Shown: positions 53,796 to 62,250 of the stretch, one piece after another
Position numbering within the stretch: position 1 is the first letter of the stretch
How the letters are laid out: every line of letters starts with the position of its first letter
NCBI RefSeq assembly: GCF_002300165.1
Contig: NZ_MLCE01000002.1
Location: forward strand, 325,176 to 389,175
Origin: Streptomyces sp. Tue6028
Lineage (GTDB): Bacteria; Actinomycetota; Actinomycetes; Streptomycetales; Streptomycetaceae
Reading direction: 5' to 3'
DNA: 64,000 nt
Program-made: the position numbers and the translations under genes
The notes under the pieces: model-generated
What the model was told of the DNA's origin: nothing
The model's database searches: none
Seen by the model: only the letters and a program-made list of their open reading frames with translations

Positions 53796-54454
53796 AGACC
53801 GAAAAGGGCGGCGCGGGAGGCACGCGTCCTTCCCCCGGCGTCAGATCGACGCTCAACCGGCCGTACATCTGCGCGGTTGCCCTGGCGCTGATCGACGCCA
53901 ACGGCCTCGGCAACTTCTCGATGCGCAAGCTCGGCGCGGGGCTCGGGGTCGACCCGATGGCGGTGTACCGCCACTTCACGGACCAGGAGGAGCTGTTCGA
54001 CGGGATCGCGGAGGCGCTCTTCGACGAGCTCGACGTCGGTTCGCTGCCCTGGGACGGCAGTTGGCGCGCGGTCGCCGAGCAGTACTGCCGGCGGCTGCGG
54101 GACACGCTGCTCCGGCATCCGCACGCGGTGTCCGTCTTCGCGACGCGACCGGTGCGCTCCCCCTCGTCGATCGACACGGGCGTACGCATCATCGAACTGT
54201 TGCAGGCCGGTGGCTTCACACCGACCCGTGCCCTGCAGATCGCCCGCTGTCTGCGCGAGTTCACCATCGGGCACGCACTGAGTCTGGCGGTGGTGCGGCT
54301 GGGCTCGCAGAGCCGCAGTCGGAAACCGGCGCCCGAATCGCCCGATTACAACATCCTGGCCCGCGCCGCCGACGACACGGAGATCGACGAGCACTTCGAC
54401 GTCGGCCTCACGGCACTGCTGGACGGCTTCGAGCTGCTGATCCGGCCGGCCTGA
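53792..54454 (+). CDS. TetR-family repressor
   Basis: A 220-residue TetR/AcrR regulator with a TetR_C-type ligand domain. The HTH lies about 25-70 (NFSMRKLGAGLGVDPMAVYRHF). ATG 53792 overlaps the hydrolase stop; longer readings run into the hydrolase gene. It probably binds the CTACnnnGTAG palindromes upstream and controls both divergent operons. The ligand is unknown. A terminator hairpin follows. Confidence 0.9.
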   Translation: MKTEKGGAGGTRPSPGVRSTLNRPYICAVALALIDANGLGNFSMRKLGAGLGVDPMAVYRHFTDQEELFDGIAEALFDELDVGSLPWDGSWRAVAEQYCRRLRDTLLRHPHAVSVFATRPVRSPSSIDTGVRIIELLQAGGFTPTRALQIARCLREFTIGHALSLAVVRLGSQSRSRKPAPESPDYNILARAADDTEIDEHFDVGLTALLDGFELLIRPA

Positions 54455-54476
54455 CGTCCGGCGCACACAGGAGGGA

Positions 54477-54499
54477 GGCCCCGGTCGAGGACCGGGGCC
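54477..54499. terminator. hairpin terminator
   Basis: Perfect 10-bp arms GGCCCCGGTC and GACCGGGGCC flank a GAG loop, followed by a short T-rich run on the plus strand, between converging genes. Confidence 0.85.
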
Positions 54500-54515
54500 G
54501 CCTTTCCGTCACCGC

Positions 54516-55286
54516 TCAGCGGGCCACGGGAGTCGCCCCCGCGGTGACCTCTTGACCGCCCGCGGCGGCCGGCTTCGGTGCCAGCACCCGTTCGGCCAGG
54601 AACCCGAAGACGAGCCCGAAGGCGGTCCACAGGGTCAGCTGGATGGCGAGGGCCGCGAGCCGGAACTGCCAGAGCAGGGTGCCCGAGAAGTCCTTCGGAA
54701 CCTCGTTCACGGCCGGCAGGAACGCGTAGGCGAGACCGATCGTGAGGACGAAGAACGCGCCCGCCGCGATCGTCGCGTTCCAGTTGCCCAGGCGCGGCGC
54801 GAGGCGCTTGCCCAGGATGACGGTCGCGACGGCCAGCAGCACGCTGAGCACCATCATCAGGAAGTACAGGGTCGTGCGCTTCCCGATGGTGTCGGGATCG
54901 CCGACCGACGGCGGGTTGGCCGGGTACTTCAGGAACGGCACGACGTAGACCGCGAGCAGGCCAGCCACCGACAGCAGCAGCGCGCTCGCCCGCGGCCCGA
55001 AGCGGCCGATCCTGCCGAGCGCGAAGCAGTACGCGAGGGCGGCGATGCCGCCGAACGCGACTCCGTAGACGAGGACACCGGTGGCCAGGCCGCCGGTGGA
55101 CTGCATCGTGCGGGACACCGCTTCCACGCCGTGCTCGTGCGCGTGGGAGTGCGCCTCTTCGTAGCCGATCGCCGAGTCGACGCGCGGCTCGCCCAGGAAG
55201 TAGGCGACGACCAGGGCGAGCAGGCCCGCGGCGAGTCCCGCGAGCATGCCACGCACCAGCAGATTTCTTACGATTGCGGAATTCAT
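54516..55286 (-). CDS. cbtA: CbtA cobalt transporter subunit
   Basis: A 256-residue CbtA-type membrane protein with about six hydrophobic segments. A His-rich loop (EEAHSHAHEHGVEAV, near 44-58) follows the first helix and could bind metal. It lies 22 bp after cbtB in one operon, downstream of a cobalamin riboswitch. CbtAB is a predicted cobalt uptake system, so repression by cobalamin makes sense. Confidence 0.9.
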   Translation of the reverse strand: MNSAIVRNLLVRGMLAGLAAGLLALVVAYFLGEPRVDSAIGYEEAHSHAHEHGVEAVSRTMQSTGGLATGVLVYGVAFGGIAALAYCFALGRIGRFGPRASALLLSVAGLLAVYVVPFLKYPANPPSVGDPDTIGKRTTLYFLMMVLSVLLAVATVILGKRLAPRLGNWNATIAAGAFFVLTIGLAYAFLPAVNEVPKDFSGTLLWQFRLAALAIQLTLWTAFGLVFGFLAERVLAPKPAAAGGQEVTAGATPVAR

Positions 55287-55308
55287 CGGCTCGTACGTCC
55301 CGTGGCCG

Positions 55309-55530
55309 TCAGTGGCACGGGAAGCCGAGCAGGTGGCGGGCGTCGTGGACCCACTCGTGGACGTTCTCGCCGGACACGACTGCGGTGGCGCCCTGTTCGG
55401 CGCCGACGAAGTAGAGCAGGACCAGCATCAGGATGCCGAAGAAGACCGCCCAGGGGGCGATCGTGCCGATCGGCAGCTTGGCGGGTACCGCGGTGGGTGT
55501 GGCGGTCGGCTGAGCGACGGACTGCGCCAT
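55309..55530 (-). CDS. cbtB: CbtB cobalt transporter subunit
   Basis: A 73-residue protein with one transmembrane helix (about 25-45) and a C-terminal His-rich tail (VHEWVHDARHLLGFPCH) typical of CbtB. ATG 55530 has AGGAGG upstream. It is the first gene after the cobalamin riboswitch. Confidence 0.92.
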   Translation of the reverse strand: MAQSVAQPTATPTAVPAKLPIGTIAPWAVFFGILMLVLLYFVGAEQGATAVVSGENVHEWVHDARHLLGFPCH

Positions 55531-55577
55531 GGGGCAGAACCTCCTGGGGAACTCGCGTCCCATTCCGGTGGTGCACT

Positions 55578-55725
55578 GGACGACAGCCGCGGGTCTGACT
55601 TGCCCCGCCCTCACCGCCCCTGGCGAGGGGGGTTCGTGCTGGGCTTACAGTGGCGCGACCGTGCCGGATTTCCACCGGGCTTCCGCCGAGCCGTCGTCGA
55701 TTTCGACGCGACGGTACCGCGTCGG
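55578..55725 (-). promoter_or_regulatory. cobalamin (B12) riboswitch upstream of cbtBA
   Basis: Read on the minus strand, the core GGTGGAAATCCGGCAC (55676-55661) and the B12 box GCGCCACTGT (55656-55647) are the hallmarks of the cobalamin riboswitch. A 3' AAGTCAGACC element lies near 55603-55594. It ends about 50 nt before the cbtB start, so it can control translation or elongation. The outer ends are approximate. Confidence 0.93.
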
Positions 55726-55853
55726 CGGGTTCCGGCCAAGGGCGCACGGGGGAGCACGGGGCGCGCCCCACGGACCGGGTGTGCGGCGGGTCCCCTTGTC
55801 CCACAAGGCTTTTCGGGCCGGCGGACACCACGAGAACCCATGAGAGTGAGGAC

Positions 55854-56432
55854 ATGACAAGTCGAGTGATCTTGATCTCAGCCGCGCTGGGCGCCGCGCT
55901 GCGCGAGGCCCGCTTCGACGACGGACGTCCGCTCGACGCGTCCGGACTGCGGCTCGCGCGGGCTGCGGCGGGACAGCTGCCGGCCGCGGAGCGGCTGTGG
56001 GTCTCCCCCGCCGTGCGCTGCCGCGAGACCGCCGACGCTCTCGGTCTCGAAGGCGCCCCGGACGCACCGGAGCTGGCCGGCCTCGACGTGGGCCGCTGGC
56101 GCGGCGCGACGCTCGCGGAGGTGAGCGCGCAGGAGCCCGAGGCGGTGGCGGGCTGGCTGGCCGACCCCGGGACCGCGCCGCACGGCGGCGAGTCGGTACG
56201 GGCGTTCTGCGACCGGGTGGCCGGCTGGCTGGACGGCACCGCGCACACGTCGGGCCGGACGGTCGCCGTGGTGGAGCCGGAGGTCGTACGGGCCGCGCTC
56301 GTGCGGGTTCTGGGGGCGCCGGACGCGGCCTTCTGGCGCGTCGACGTACCGCCCCTGACCGCCACGGAGTTCAGCGGGCGATCGGGGCGCTGGAACGTCC
56401 GCGCGGGGCGGCCGCTGGTGGAGCGGGCCTGA
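55854..56432 (+). CDS. histidine-phosphatase-fold protein, catalytic His lost
   Basis: A 192-residue protein with the shape of phosphoglycerate-mutase-like phosphatases (WVSPAVRCRETADAL, ELAGLDVGRWRG, HGGESVRAFCDRV). The RHG motif expected at the N-terminus is replaced by ILISAALG, and the second His motif reads VVEPEVVRA, so both catalytic His residues are missing. It diverges from the cobalt operon across the riboswitch region. Families next to cobalamin genes include alpha-ribazole phosphatase, but this copy is probably not a phosphatase. Confidence 0.75.
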   Translation: MTSRVILISAALGAALREARFDDGRPLDASGLRLARAAAGQLPAAERLWVSPAVRCRETADALGLEGAPDAPELAGLDVGRWRGATLAEVSAQEPEAVAGWLADPGTAPHGGESVRAFCDRVAGWLDGTAHTSGRTVAVVEPEVVRAALVRVLGAPDAAFWRVDVPPLTATEFSGRSGRWNVRAGRPLVERA

Positions 56433-56472
56433 TCTGCGGGCCGGAGCGCCGGTCGTCGATCGAAGTGCCGTT

Positions 56473-56588
56473 CCCGGCCCGGAAGTTCCCGTCCCGCCGC
56501 GCCGCTCCCGGCCCGGAAGTTCCGGTCCCGTCCCGCCGCGCCGCTCCCGGCCCGGAAGTTCCGGTCCCGTCCCGCCGCGCCGCTCCCA
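56473..56588. repeat. 39-bp tandem repeat array
   Basis: Three copies begin with CCCGGCCCGGAAGTTCC at 56473, 56507 and 56546. The last two periods are 39 bp; the first is 34 bp because it lacks five bases. The surrounding 56433-56998 stretch has no convincing gene. Confidence 0.75.
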
Positions 56589-56689
56589 CCCGCGCCCGGG
56601 CGGGCAAGCGGACGGCTTCGGACGGTGCTCGGCCCGGAACGGCCCGGACGGTGCTCACCGTTGGGCAGCCCGGCCGCGCTCAGCGTAGG

Positions 56690-57010
56690 ACGCCTCGGAC
56701 GGCGCTCTGCCCAGGGGGCGCGAACGCCACAGGACGGTCCGGACGGCGCTCGGCCCACACCGGCCCGGACAGCGCGCTCGGCGCAGGACGGTCCGGCCGC
56801 GCTCAGCCCAGGGGGCGCGAACGCCACAGGACGGTCCGGACGGCGCTCGGCCCACACCGGCCCGGACGGCGCGCTCGGCGCAGGACAGTCCGGGCCGCGC
56901 TCAGCCCAGGGGGCGCGAACGCCACAGGACGGTCCGGACGGCGCTCGGCCGACACCGGCCCGGACAGCGCGCTCGGCGCAGGACAGTCCGGGCCGCGCTC
57001 AGCCCAGGAC
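56690..57010. repeat. 97-98-bp tandem repeat array
   Basis: The marker GGGGGCGCGAACGCC recurs at 56714, 56811 and 56909, a period of 97 and 98 bp, with high identity in between. The last copy runs into the 3' end of the copper-binding protein gene: its GCTCAGCCCAGG contains that gene's stop codon. The array seems to have grown from that gene end. Confidence 0.8.
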
Positions 57011-57373
57011 GGCGAGGAAGTCCGCGCACGCCTGCGCGCACGCGCGGCACTCCTTCGCGGCGTCCTGCGCACCGTCGTACTCGTCGAAGACGTGGGCGCC
57101 CTCCAGGCAGACGTCGCGGCACCATTCCACCTGGGAGCGGACGGCGGCCTCGTCCCGGTGCATCCCTTCGGACAGCACGAGGCAGGTGGCGTCGCACACT
57201 TCCGTGCATTGGATGCCCTTGCGGCGTACGAGGTCCTGTTGCTTGGGTCCGTCCGGGTCCATGAGGCTCGCGCGCAGCGCACAGACCCTGGCGCACTCGG
57301 TGCACGCCTGGGCGCAGGCGAAGCGGTCCTCCAGGAACCGGACGAGCTCCTGGCGGGAAGTCGTCGATGTCAC
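56999..57373 (-). CDS. Cys-rich four-helix copper-binding protein (DUF326)
   Basis: A 124-residue protein with Cys residues spaced mostly by three in helical segments (FACAQACTECARVCAL, CTEVCDATC, CRDVCLEG, CRACAQAC), the pattern of DUF326/copper storage-type bundles. GTG 57373 gives the family start VTSTTSRQEL; an upstream in-frame start is possible. It probably buffers copper in the cytosol. Tandem repeats follow directly after its stop. Confidence 0.85.
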   Translation of the reverse strand: MTSTTSRQELVRFLEDRFACAQACTECARVCALRASLMDPDGPKQQDLVRRKGIQCTEVCDATCLVLSEGMHRDEAAVRSQVEWCRDVCLEGAHVFDEYDGAQDAAKECRACAQACADFLAVLG

Positions 57374-57475
57374 AACGCGCGGGTAGCCGCGCGCCTTCGC
57401 GTCAAACCCGTCCGCCGCGAGCGGCACGCGGCGTGGCGCGCCGGGTGCGCACCGGGCGCGTCGGGCCGCCCGACG

Positions 57476-57868
57476 TCACGCGCCGGCCGCCTCCTGGGCG
57501 ATCCGGTCGAACTGGGCTCCCATCGCTTCGGAGAGCGCCTGGGCGGCGGACAGCGGGCGGACCATGACCATGAAGTCGTCGATCTTCCCGTCCTCGTCGA
57601 AGTGGAGGAAGTCGCAGCCGGTGATCTTCTTGTCGCCGACCTTCGCCTCGAAGACGAGCGCGTGGTCGCGGCCGTCCGCGCCGCCGATCTCGCGGACGTA
57701 GTGGAAGTCGGTGAAGACGCGTGTGACACCGCGGAGGATGGCCGCGGTGATCGCCTTCCCGGGGTAGGGCTTGAAGGCGACGGGGCTGTGGAAGACGACG
57801 TCGTCGGCCAGCATGTCCTCGACCGCGGCGAGGTCACCGGCCTCCACGGCCTTGCGGAAGGAATCCAT
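57476..57868 (-). CDS. SnoaL-like nuclear transport factor 2 domain protein
   Basis: A 130-residue NTF2-fold protein (MDSFRKAVEAGDLAAVEDMLADDVVFHSPV, DFLHFDEDGKIDDFMVMVRP). ATG 57868 has GAGGTGG upstream and is preferred over a GTG three codons earlier. No catalytic residues can be assigned. It has no clear link to the antibiotic cluster. Confidence 0.8.
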   Translation of the reverse strand: MDSFRKAVEAGDLAAVEDMLADDVVFHSPVAFKPYPGKAITAAILRGVTRVFTDFHYVREIGGADGRDHALVFEAKVGDKKITGCDFLHFDEDGKIDDFMVMVRPLSAAQALSEAMGAQFDRIAQEAAGA

Positions 57869-57964
57869 CACGCCCACCTCATCCTCATACCCATACTCAA
57901 CAAATTGACTATTCGCTGATCACACTAGCCATGCGACAGGGCGCCGTCCAGCCTCGGCGGCCGT

Positions 57965-59044
57965 TCAGCCACCCGCCGGAGCGGCCGTGGTGCCGCGCAC
58001 CACCAGGTGCGGGGCGATGACGGTCTCCTCCCCCGGGCCGGCCCCCTCCCCCGGGCCGGCTCCCTCCGACGCCCCGCCGCCGGAGGCCGCATCGCCCTCC
58101 AGACGCGCGAGGGCCCGGCCGACCGCCTCCCCCGCGAGCCGGGGGATGTCCTGGCCGACGGTGGTGAGGTCGATGTGGGCGAGGCGTGACAGACGACTGT
58201 CGTCGAAGCCCACGACGGAGACGTCGCCGGGCACCGAGACGCGGGCGCGCAGGAAGATGTCGAGGACGCCGGTGGCGCAGCGGTCGTTGAAGGCGAGGAC
58301 CGCGGTGGGGCGGGTGTCCGCGTCGAGCAGGACGCGGGCCGCGGCGGCGCCGTCCTCCTCGGTCGGTCCGCCCGGCAGGACCCGGCCCCGGTCACCGAGG
58401 CCGTGCCGGTTCATGGCGGTGCGGTAGCCCCGGCGCCGGTCGGCGGCGCCCGGTGCCCGGCCGCCGTCGATGTGCGCGACGTCGCGGTGACCGAGTGCGA
58501 CGAGATGGTCGACGGCCTGGCGGGCACCTTCGCCGTCCGCCGTACGCACGACGTCCACGCCGGCGACGGGCGGGCGCAGCCGCCGGGCCACGGACACGAC
58601 CGGGACTTGGGCGGCGACTTCCGCCAGCCGGGCGGCCGGGACCCGTGGGCCGAGCAGGATCAGCGCCTCGCAGCGGTCCGCCAACAGGGCCTCCACCGCC
58701 AGCTGTTCACCGCGGCTCGGGGCGACGGCACTGAGCGCGAGCTGGTAGCCGGCCGGCTCGGCGGCGGCGTACAGGCCCTCCACCAGGTCGGCGTGGAAGG
58801 GCTCCTGGAGGCCGAACTGCACGCCGAGCAGGCGCGAACGGCTGCTGCGCAGCAGGCGGGCGCGCGCGTCGGGCCGGTAGCCGATCTCCCGCGCCGCCCC
58901 GAGCACGCGCTCGCGAGTGGCGGCACCGGCACCCTTGGTCCCACGCATCACGATGGAGGCCAGGGCGACGGACACCCCCGCCCGTTCCGCGACGTCGGCG
59001 AGGGTGGGCCGCTTCCCGCCCGGACCCGAGGAGCTCGGAGACAC
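57965..59044 (-). CDS. LacI-family transcriptional regulator
   Basis: A 359-residue LacI/GalR repressor. The HTH is PTLADVAERAGVSVALASIVMRG, near 12-34, and the periplasmic-binding-protein-like sensor domain follows. A Gly/Glu/Pro-rich repeat (ASEGAGPGEGAGPGEE) lies near the C-terminus. GTG 59044 is chosen for AGGGAGGGC upstream. It is divergent from the TIM-barrel isomerase gene and probably binds the CTAGAACGTTCTAG palindrome between them. Confidence 0.88.
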   Translation of the reverse strand: MSPSSSGPGGKRPTLADVAERAGVSVALASIVMRGTKGAGAATRERVLGAAREIGYRPDARARLLRSSRSRLLGVQFGLQEPFHADLVEGLYAAAEPAGYQLALSAVAPSRGEQLAVEALLADRCEALILLGPRVPAARLAEVAAQVPVVSVARRLRPPVAGVDVVRTADGEGARQAVDHLVALGHRDVAHIDGGRAPGAADRRRGYRTAMNRHGLGDRGRVLPGGPTEEDGAAAARVLLDADTRPTAVLAFNDRCATGVLDIFLRARVSVPGDVSVVGFDDSRLSRLAHIDLTTVGQDIPRLAGEAVGRALARLEGDAASGGGASEGAGPGEGAGPGEETVIAPHLVVRGTTAAPAGG

Positions 59045-59133
59045 GGCTGCCCTCCCTGTTCGGCATGGCTTCCTGTTCGGCACGGCTTGCCGACGAGATC
59101 GTAGGCCAGCACCGAACGCACTGGTCGGAAGTA

Positions 59134-59222
59134 CTGCAACGTTCTAGTCCACCGCGCCCGCGACACCTTGACAAGGCGCTCGGCTGCTGGCGTACTGCTG
59201 CTCCGGGACTAGAACGTTCTAG
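59134..59222. promoter_or_regulatory. LacI operators flanking a promoter
   Basis: CTAGAACGTTCTAG at 59209-59222 is a perfect 14-bp palindrome with the central CG of LacI-family sites. A related half-perfect site (CAACGTTCTAG) lies within 59134-59149. Between them TTGACA at 59168-59173 is a consensus -35, with a -10 near CGTACT at 59191-59196. Two operators around 73 bp apart would allow looping. Confidence 0.75.
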
Positions 59223-59254
59223 CGACGCGAGAGCCGGAAAGCGGGCGATGGACG

Positions 59255-60037
59255 ATGTACACGCTGGCGGTCTGTGCCGAGATGGTCTTCGGGGACCTCC
59301 CCGTCCACGAGCGGGCACGACGCATCCACGACGCCGGTTTCCAGGTCGAGATCTGGGACTGGACGCGGCACGATCTGACCGCCCTGGAGCGCAGCGGGGC
59401 GGCCTTCTCGTCCATGACCGGCTACGTCCGCGGAAGTCTGACGGACCCGGACGGCGCGGACGAACTGCTGCGCACCGCCGCGGAGTCGGTGCGGGCCGCG
59501 GAGCGCCTCGGCTGCCCCCGGCTCAATCTGCACGGCACCGGCCTGGACGGCGAGGGCCTGCCGGTGACCGCGGTGACCGGTGAGGCCACCGGTCCGATGT
59601 GGATCGCCGCCCGGCGCACGCTGAGCCGGGTCGCGGACCTGGGCGAACGCTCCGGGGTGGTCTTCACGCTGGAGAACCTCAACACCGCCGTTGACCACCC
59701 CGGTGTGCCGTTCGCGAAGGCCTCCGACACGCTGGCCCTGGTGGCGGCCGTGGACCGGCCGGGGCTGCGGATGAACCTGGACCTGTACCACGCGCAGATC
59801 GGCGAGGGGAACCTGATCGAACTGGTCCGCCGCGCCCACGGCCTGGGCCTGATCGGGGAGATCCAGGTGGCGGACGTGCCGGGCCGCCACGAACCCGGAA
59901 CCGGGGAGATCAACTACCCGGCCGTCGCGGGCGCCCTGACGGACCTCGGATACGACGGCACGGTCGCCCTGGAGGCCTGGGCCTCCGAAGACAGCGACCT
60001 CGCGCTGGAACGCTTCCGGACCGCCTTCACCCCCTGA
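59255..60037 (+). CDS. hydroxypyruvate isomerase-like TIM-barrel protein
   Basis: A 260-residue xylose-isomerase-like TIM barrel of the hydroxypyruvate isomerase family. FTLENLNT carries the metal Glu, MNLDLYHAQIGEGNL the Asp/His, and QVADVPGRHEPGTGEINY is a family hallmark. The substrate may be hydroxypyruvate, an inosose or another sugar. It forms an operon with the following Gfo/Idh/MocA gene under LacI-type control. Confidence 0.87.
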   Translation: MYTLAVCAEMVFGDLPVHERARRIHDAGFQVEIWDWTRHDLTALERSGAAFSSMTGYVRGSLTDPDGADELLRTAAESVRAAERLGCPRLNLHGTGLDGEGLPVTAVTGEATGPMWIAARRTLSRVADLGERSGVVFTLENLNTAVDHPGVPFAKASDTLALVAAVDRPGLRMNLDLYHAQIGEGNLIELVRRAHGLGLIGEIQVADVPGRHEPGTGEINYPAVAGALTDLGYDGTVALEAWASEDSDLALERFRTAFTP

Positions 60038-60111
60038 CGGTGACGGCGCCGACGCCCGAGCCGCCGAGCCGCCGAATCGCCGAATCGCCAACCGACGTAC
60101 GGAGATGCCGT

Positions 60112-61137
60112 ATGACCACGCAACAGCCCCTCGCCGTCGGCCTCGTGGGCGCCGGCCGGATGGGCGCCTTCCACGCCGAGACCCTCGCCCACCGGCTGCC
60201 CGGCGTCCGCCTCGCCGCGGTCGCCGACCCGGCAGCCGGCACCGCACGACGCCTGGGCGACCGGCTCGGCTGTACGACGACGTACACCGAGATCGCGGAG
60301 CTGCTCGCCGACCCGCGGATCGAGGCGGTGGTGCTGGCCACTCCGGCGCGCACGCACGCCGATCTGGTCGTGGCGGCGGCCCGCGCGGGCAAGGCCGTCT
60401 ACTGCGAGAAGCCGATGGCCGTCACACTCGCCGAGGCCGACCGTGCGACGGCCGCGGCCCGCGAGGCGGGCGTGCCTCTCCAGGTCGGCTTCAACCGTCG
60501 CTACGACAAGGGCTTCCGTGCCGCCCACGACAGGATCGCGGAAGGCGGTATCGGCACCCCGCAGCTGCTCCGCTCGCTCACCCGTGATCCGAAGTTCGCC
60601 GATCCGGCGCCCGTCCCGCCGTGGACGATCTTCCTGGAGACCCTCATCCACGATTTCGACACCCTGCGGTATCTCAACCCGGGGGCCGAGGCGGTCGAGG
60701 TCTTCGCACTGGCGGACGCTCTGGTGCGCCCCGACTTCAAGGAACGCGGTCTGCTCGACACCGCCCTCGTCACCGTCCGCTTCGACAACGGCGCCCTCGC
60801 CACCGCCGAGGCCAGCTTCCAGGCGGTGTACGGCTACGACGTGCGCGGTGAGGTCTTCGGATCGGCCGGCATGCTCACCATGGGCGACCTGCGCCGCACC
60901 CACCTGACCGGCTACGGCCGGCGGGGCGTCACCGCCGAGTGCGTCGGCTACGACCAGGACCTCTTCCACGACGCGTACGTGGCGGAGATCGCCGACTTCA
61001 CCGACTGCGTCCGCCGCGGGGGCACCCCGGCGGTCACCGGTGAGGACGCGCGCGCCGCCCTCGCCATCGCCCTGGCGGCCGTCCGGTCGGTCTCCGTCCG
61101 GGGACCCGTCCGGATCGACGAGCTCAAGAGCGACTGA
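60112..61137 (+). CDS. Gfo/Idh/MocA dehydrogenase, inositol-dehydrogenase-like
   Basis: A 341-residue NAD-dependent sugar or inositol dehydrogenase. GLVGAGRMGAFHAE begins the Rossmann fold, CEKPMAVTL holds the EKP Lys, and GFNRRYD and ETLIHDFDTL match IolG-like enzymes. GGAG lies upstream of ATG 60112; the 74-bp spacer holds short GCCGAGCC/GCCGAATC repeats. Its 3' end overlaps the converging LacI gene by 14 bp. Confidence 0.86.
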   Translation: MTTQQPLAVGLVGAGRMGAFHAETLAHRLPGVRLAAVADPAAGTARRLGDRLGCTTTYTEIAELLADPRIEAVVLATPARTHADLVVAAARAGKAVYCEKPMAVTLAEADRATAAAREAGVPLQVGFNRRYDKGFRAAHDRIAEGGIGTPQLLRSLTRDPKFADPAPVPPWTIFLETLIHDFDTLRYLNPGAEAVEVFALADALVRPDFKERGLLDTALVTVRFDNGALATAEASFQAVYGYDVRGEVFGSAGMLTMGDLRRTHLTGYGRRGVTAECVGYDQDLFHDAYVAEIADFTDCVRRGGTPAVTGEDARAALAIALAAVRSVSVRGPVRIDELKSD

Positions 61138-62128
61138 CCCGCGCGGTCGTGCCCCGGACTTCGAGAACGGGGTCGGCGAGGACGAGCGACGCGGGGCGGG
61201 CGGGATCGGCGATCCGGTCGAGCAGGCGCTGCGCGGCGCGGCGGCCGACGTCGTGGCCGGCGTTGTCCACGGTGGTGAGCCACAGGTGGCGCAGGCGCGC
61301 CAGGTAGGTGTTGTCGTAGCCGACGAGGGACAGGTCGCGGGGCACCTGGAGGCCGAGCTCCTCGGCGGCCGAGAGTGCGCCGACGCAGGCCATGTCGTTG
61401 AACGCGAAGACGGCGGTGGGCCGTTCGCGGGCCGCGAGCAGCCGGACCATGGCCCGGTAGCCGCCCTCCTCCGTCAGGTCGCCCTGCTCCACGACCGCCT
61501 CCCGGTCGAGCCCGTGCTCGCGCATGACGGTCTCGAAGCTGCGGCGGCGCAGTTCACCGACCGTCCCCTCCCCCGCGATGTGCGCGACGCGGCGGTGTCC
61601 GAGACCCAGGAGGTGCTCGGTGGCGAGCCGGGCGCCGCGCTCGTCGTCGTTGGCGACGATGTCCACGCCGGGCAGTTCGGGTTCCCGTGCACCGGCCACC
61701 ACCGTGGGGACCCGCGCCGCCGCGGTCCGCAGCGCCTCGGAGGGCGGGAGGGTGCCGACGGCGACGAGACCGTCGACGCGCAGGTCCATGAACGTGCGGG
61801 TGAGGTCCTCGCCGAGGCGCCGGCTGAGGTGGCCGTCGGCGAGCAGCGTGTGCAGACCGGAGTCGTGCAGTCGGGAGTTCAGGCCGTCGAGCAGTTCGAC
61901 GAACCAGGGGTTGCGCATGTCGTTGAGCAGCACGCCGACGGTGCGGGTGCGGCGCTCGCTGAGGCTGCGGGCCGCGGCGTTGGTGCGGTAGCCGAGTTCC
62001 TCGACGGCGGCCAGCACGGCCTGCCGCTTCTCCTCGCGGACCTGCTCGGAGCCGCGCAGCACGAGGGAGACCAGCGACTTCGACACCCCGGCCCGCTCGG
62101 CGACGTCACGGATCGTCGGCGCTCTCAT
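61124..62128 (-). CDS. LacI-family transcriptional regulator
   Basis: A 334-residue LacI/GalR repressor. The HTH PTIRDVAERAGVSKSLVSLVLRG is at 4-26, with a sugar-binding core after it. It is divergent from the Gfo/Idh/MocA gene at 62251, and a 16-bp palindrome lies between them. It may also sense the product of the preceding dehydrogenase. Paralogue of the regulator at 57965-59044. Confidence 0.92.
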   Translation of the reverse strand: MRAPTIRDVAERAGVSKSLVSLVLRGSEQVREEKRQAVLAAVEELGYRTNAAARSLSERRTRTVGVLLNDMRNPWFVELLDGLNSRLHDSGLHTLLADGHLSRRLGEDLTRTFMDLRVDGLVAVGTLPPSEALRTAAARVPTVVAGAREPELPGVDIVANDDERGARLATEHLLGLGHRRVAHIAGEGTVGELRRRSFETVMREHGLDREAVVEQGDLTEEGGYRAMVRLLAARERPTAVFAFNDMACVGALSAAEELGLQVPRDLSLVGYDNTYLARLRHLWLTTVDNAGHDVGRRAAQRLLDRIADPARPASLVLADPVLEVRGTTARVSRS

Positions 62129-62130
62129 GG

Positions 62131-62239
62131 TCTGGACCGTTCCACACCGGTGGTGAGCTTGTCAAAGGGTGGCCGGAGGGTTGACACGTGCACTGATGGA
62201 GCCCAGTGTGAGGCCGGAAGGGTTTTGGACCGGTCCAAA
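62131..62239. promoter_or_regulatory. LacI operator and promoter of the 62251 gene
   Basis: TTTGGACCGGTCCAAA at 62224-62239 is a perfect 16-bp palindrome. A degenerate copy (TGGACCGTTCCA) lies at 62133-62144, just upstream of the LacI start. TTGACA at 62181-62186 and CAGTGT at 62204-62209, 17 bp apart, form a good promoter whose start would overlap the main operator. Confidence 0.78.
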
Positions 62240-62250
62240 GAAGGGCAGTC

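Noticed and set aside
56690..57010. CRISPR array
   Set aside because: The repeats are contiguous 97-98-bp units without spacers and no cas gene is nearby.
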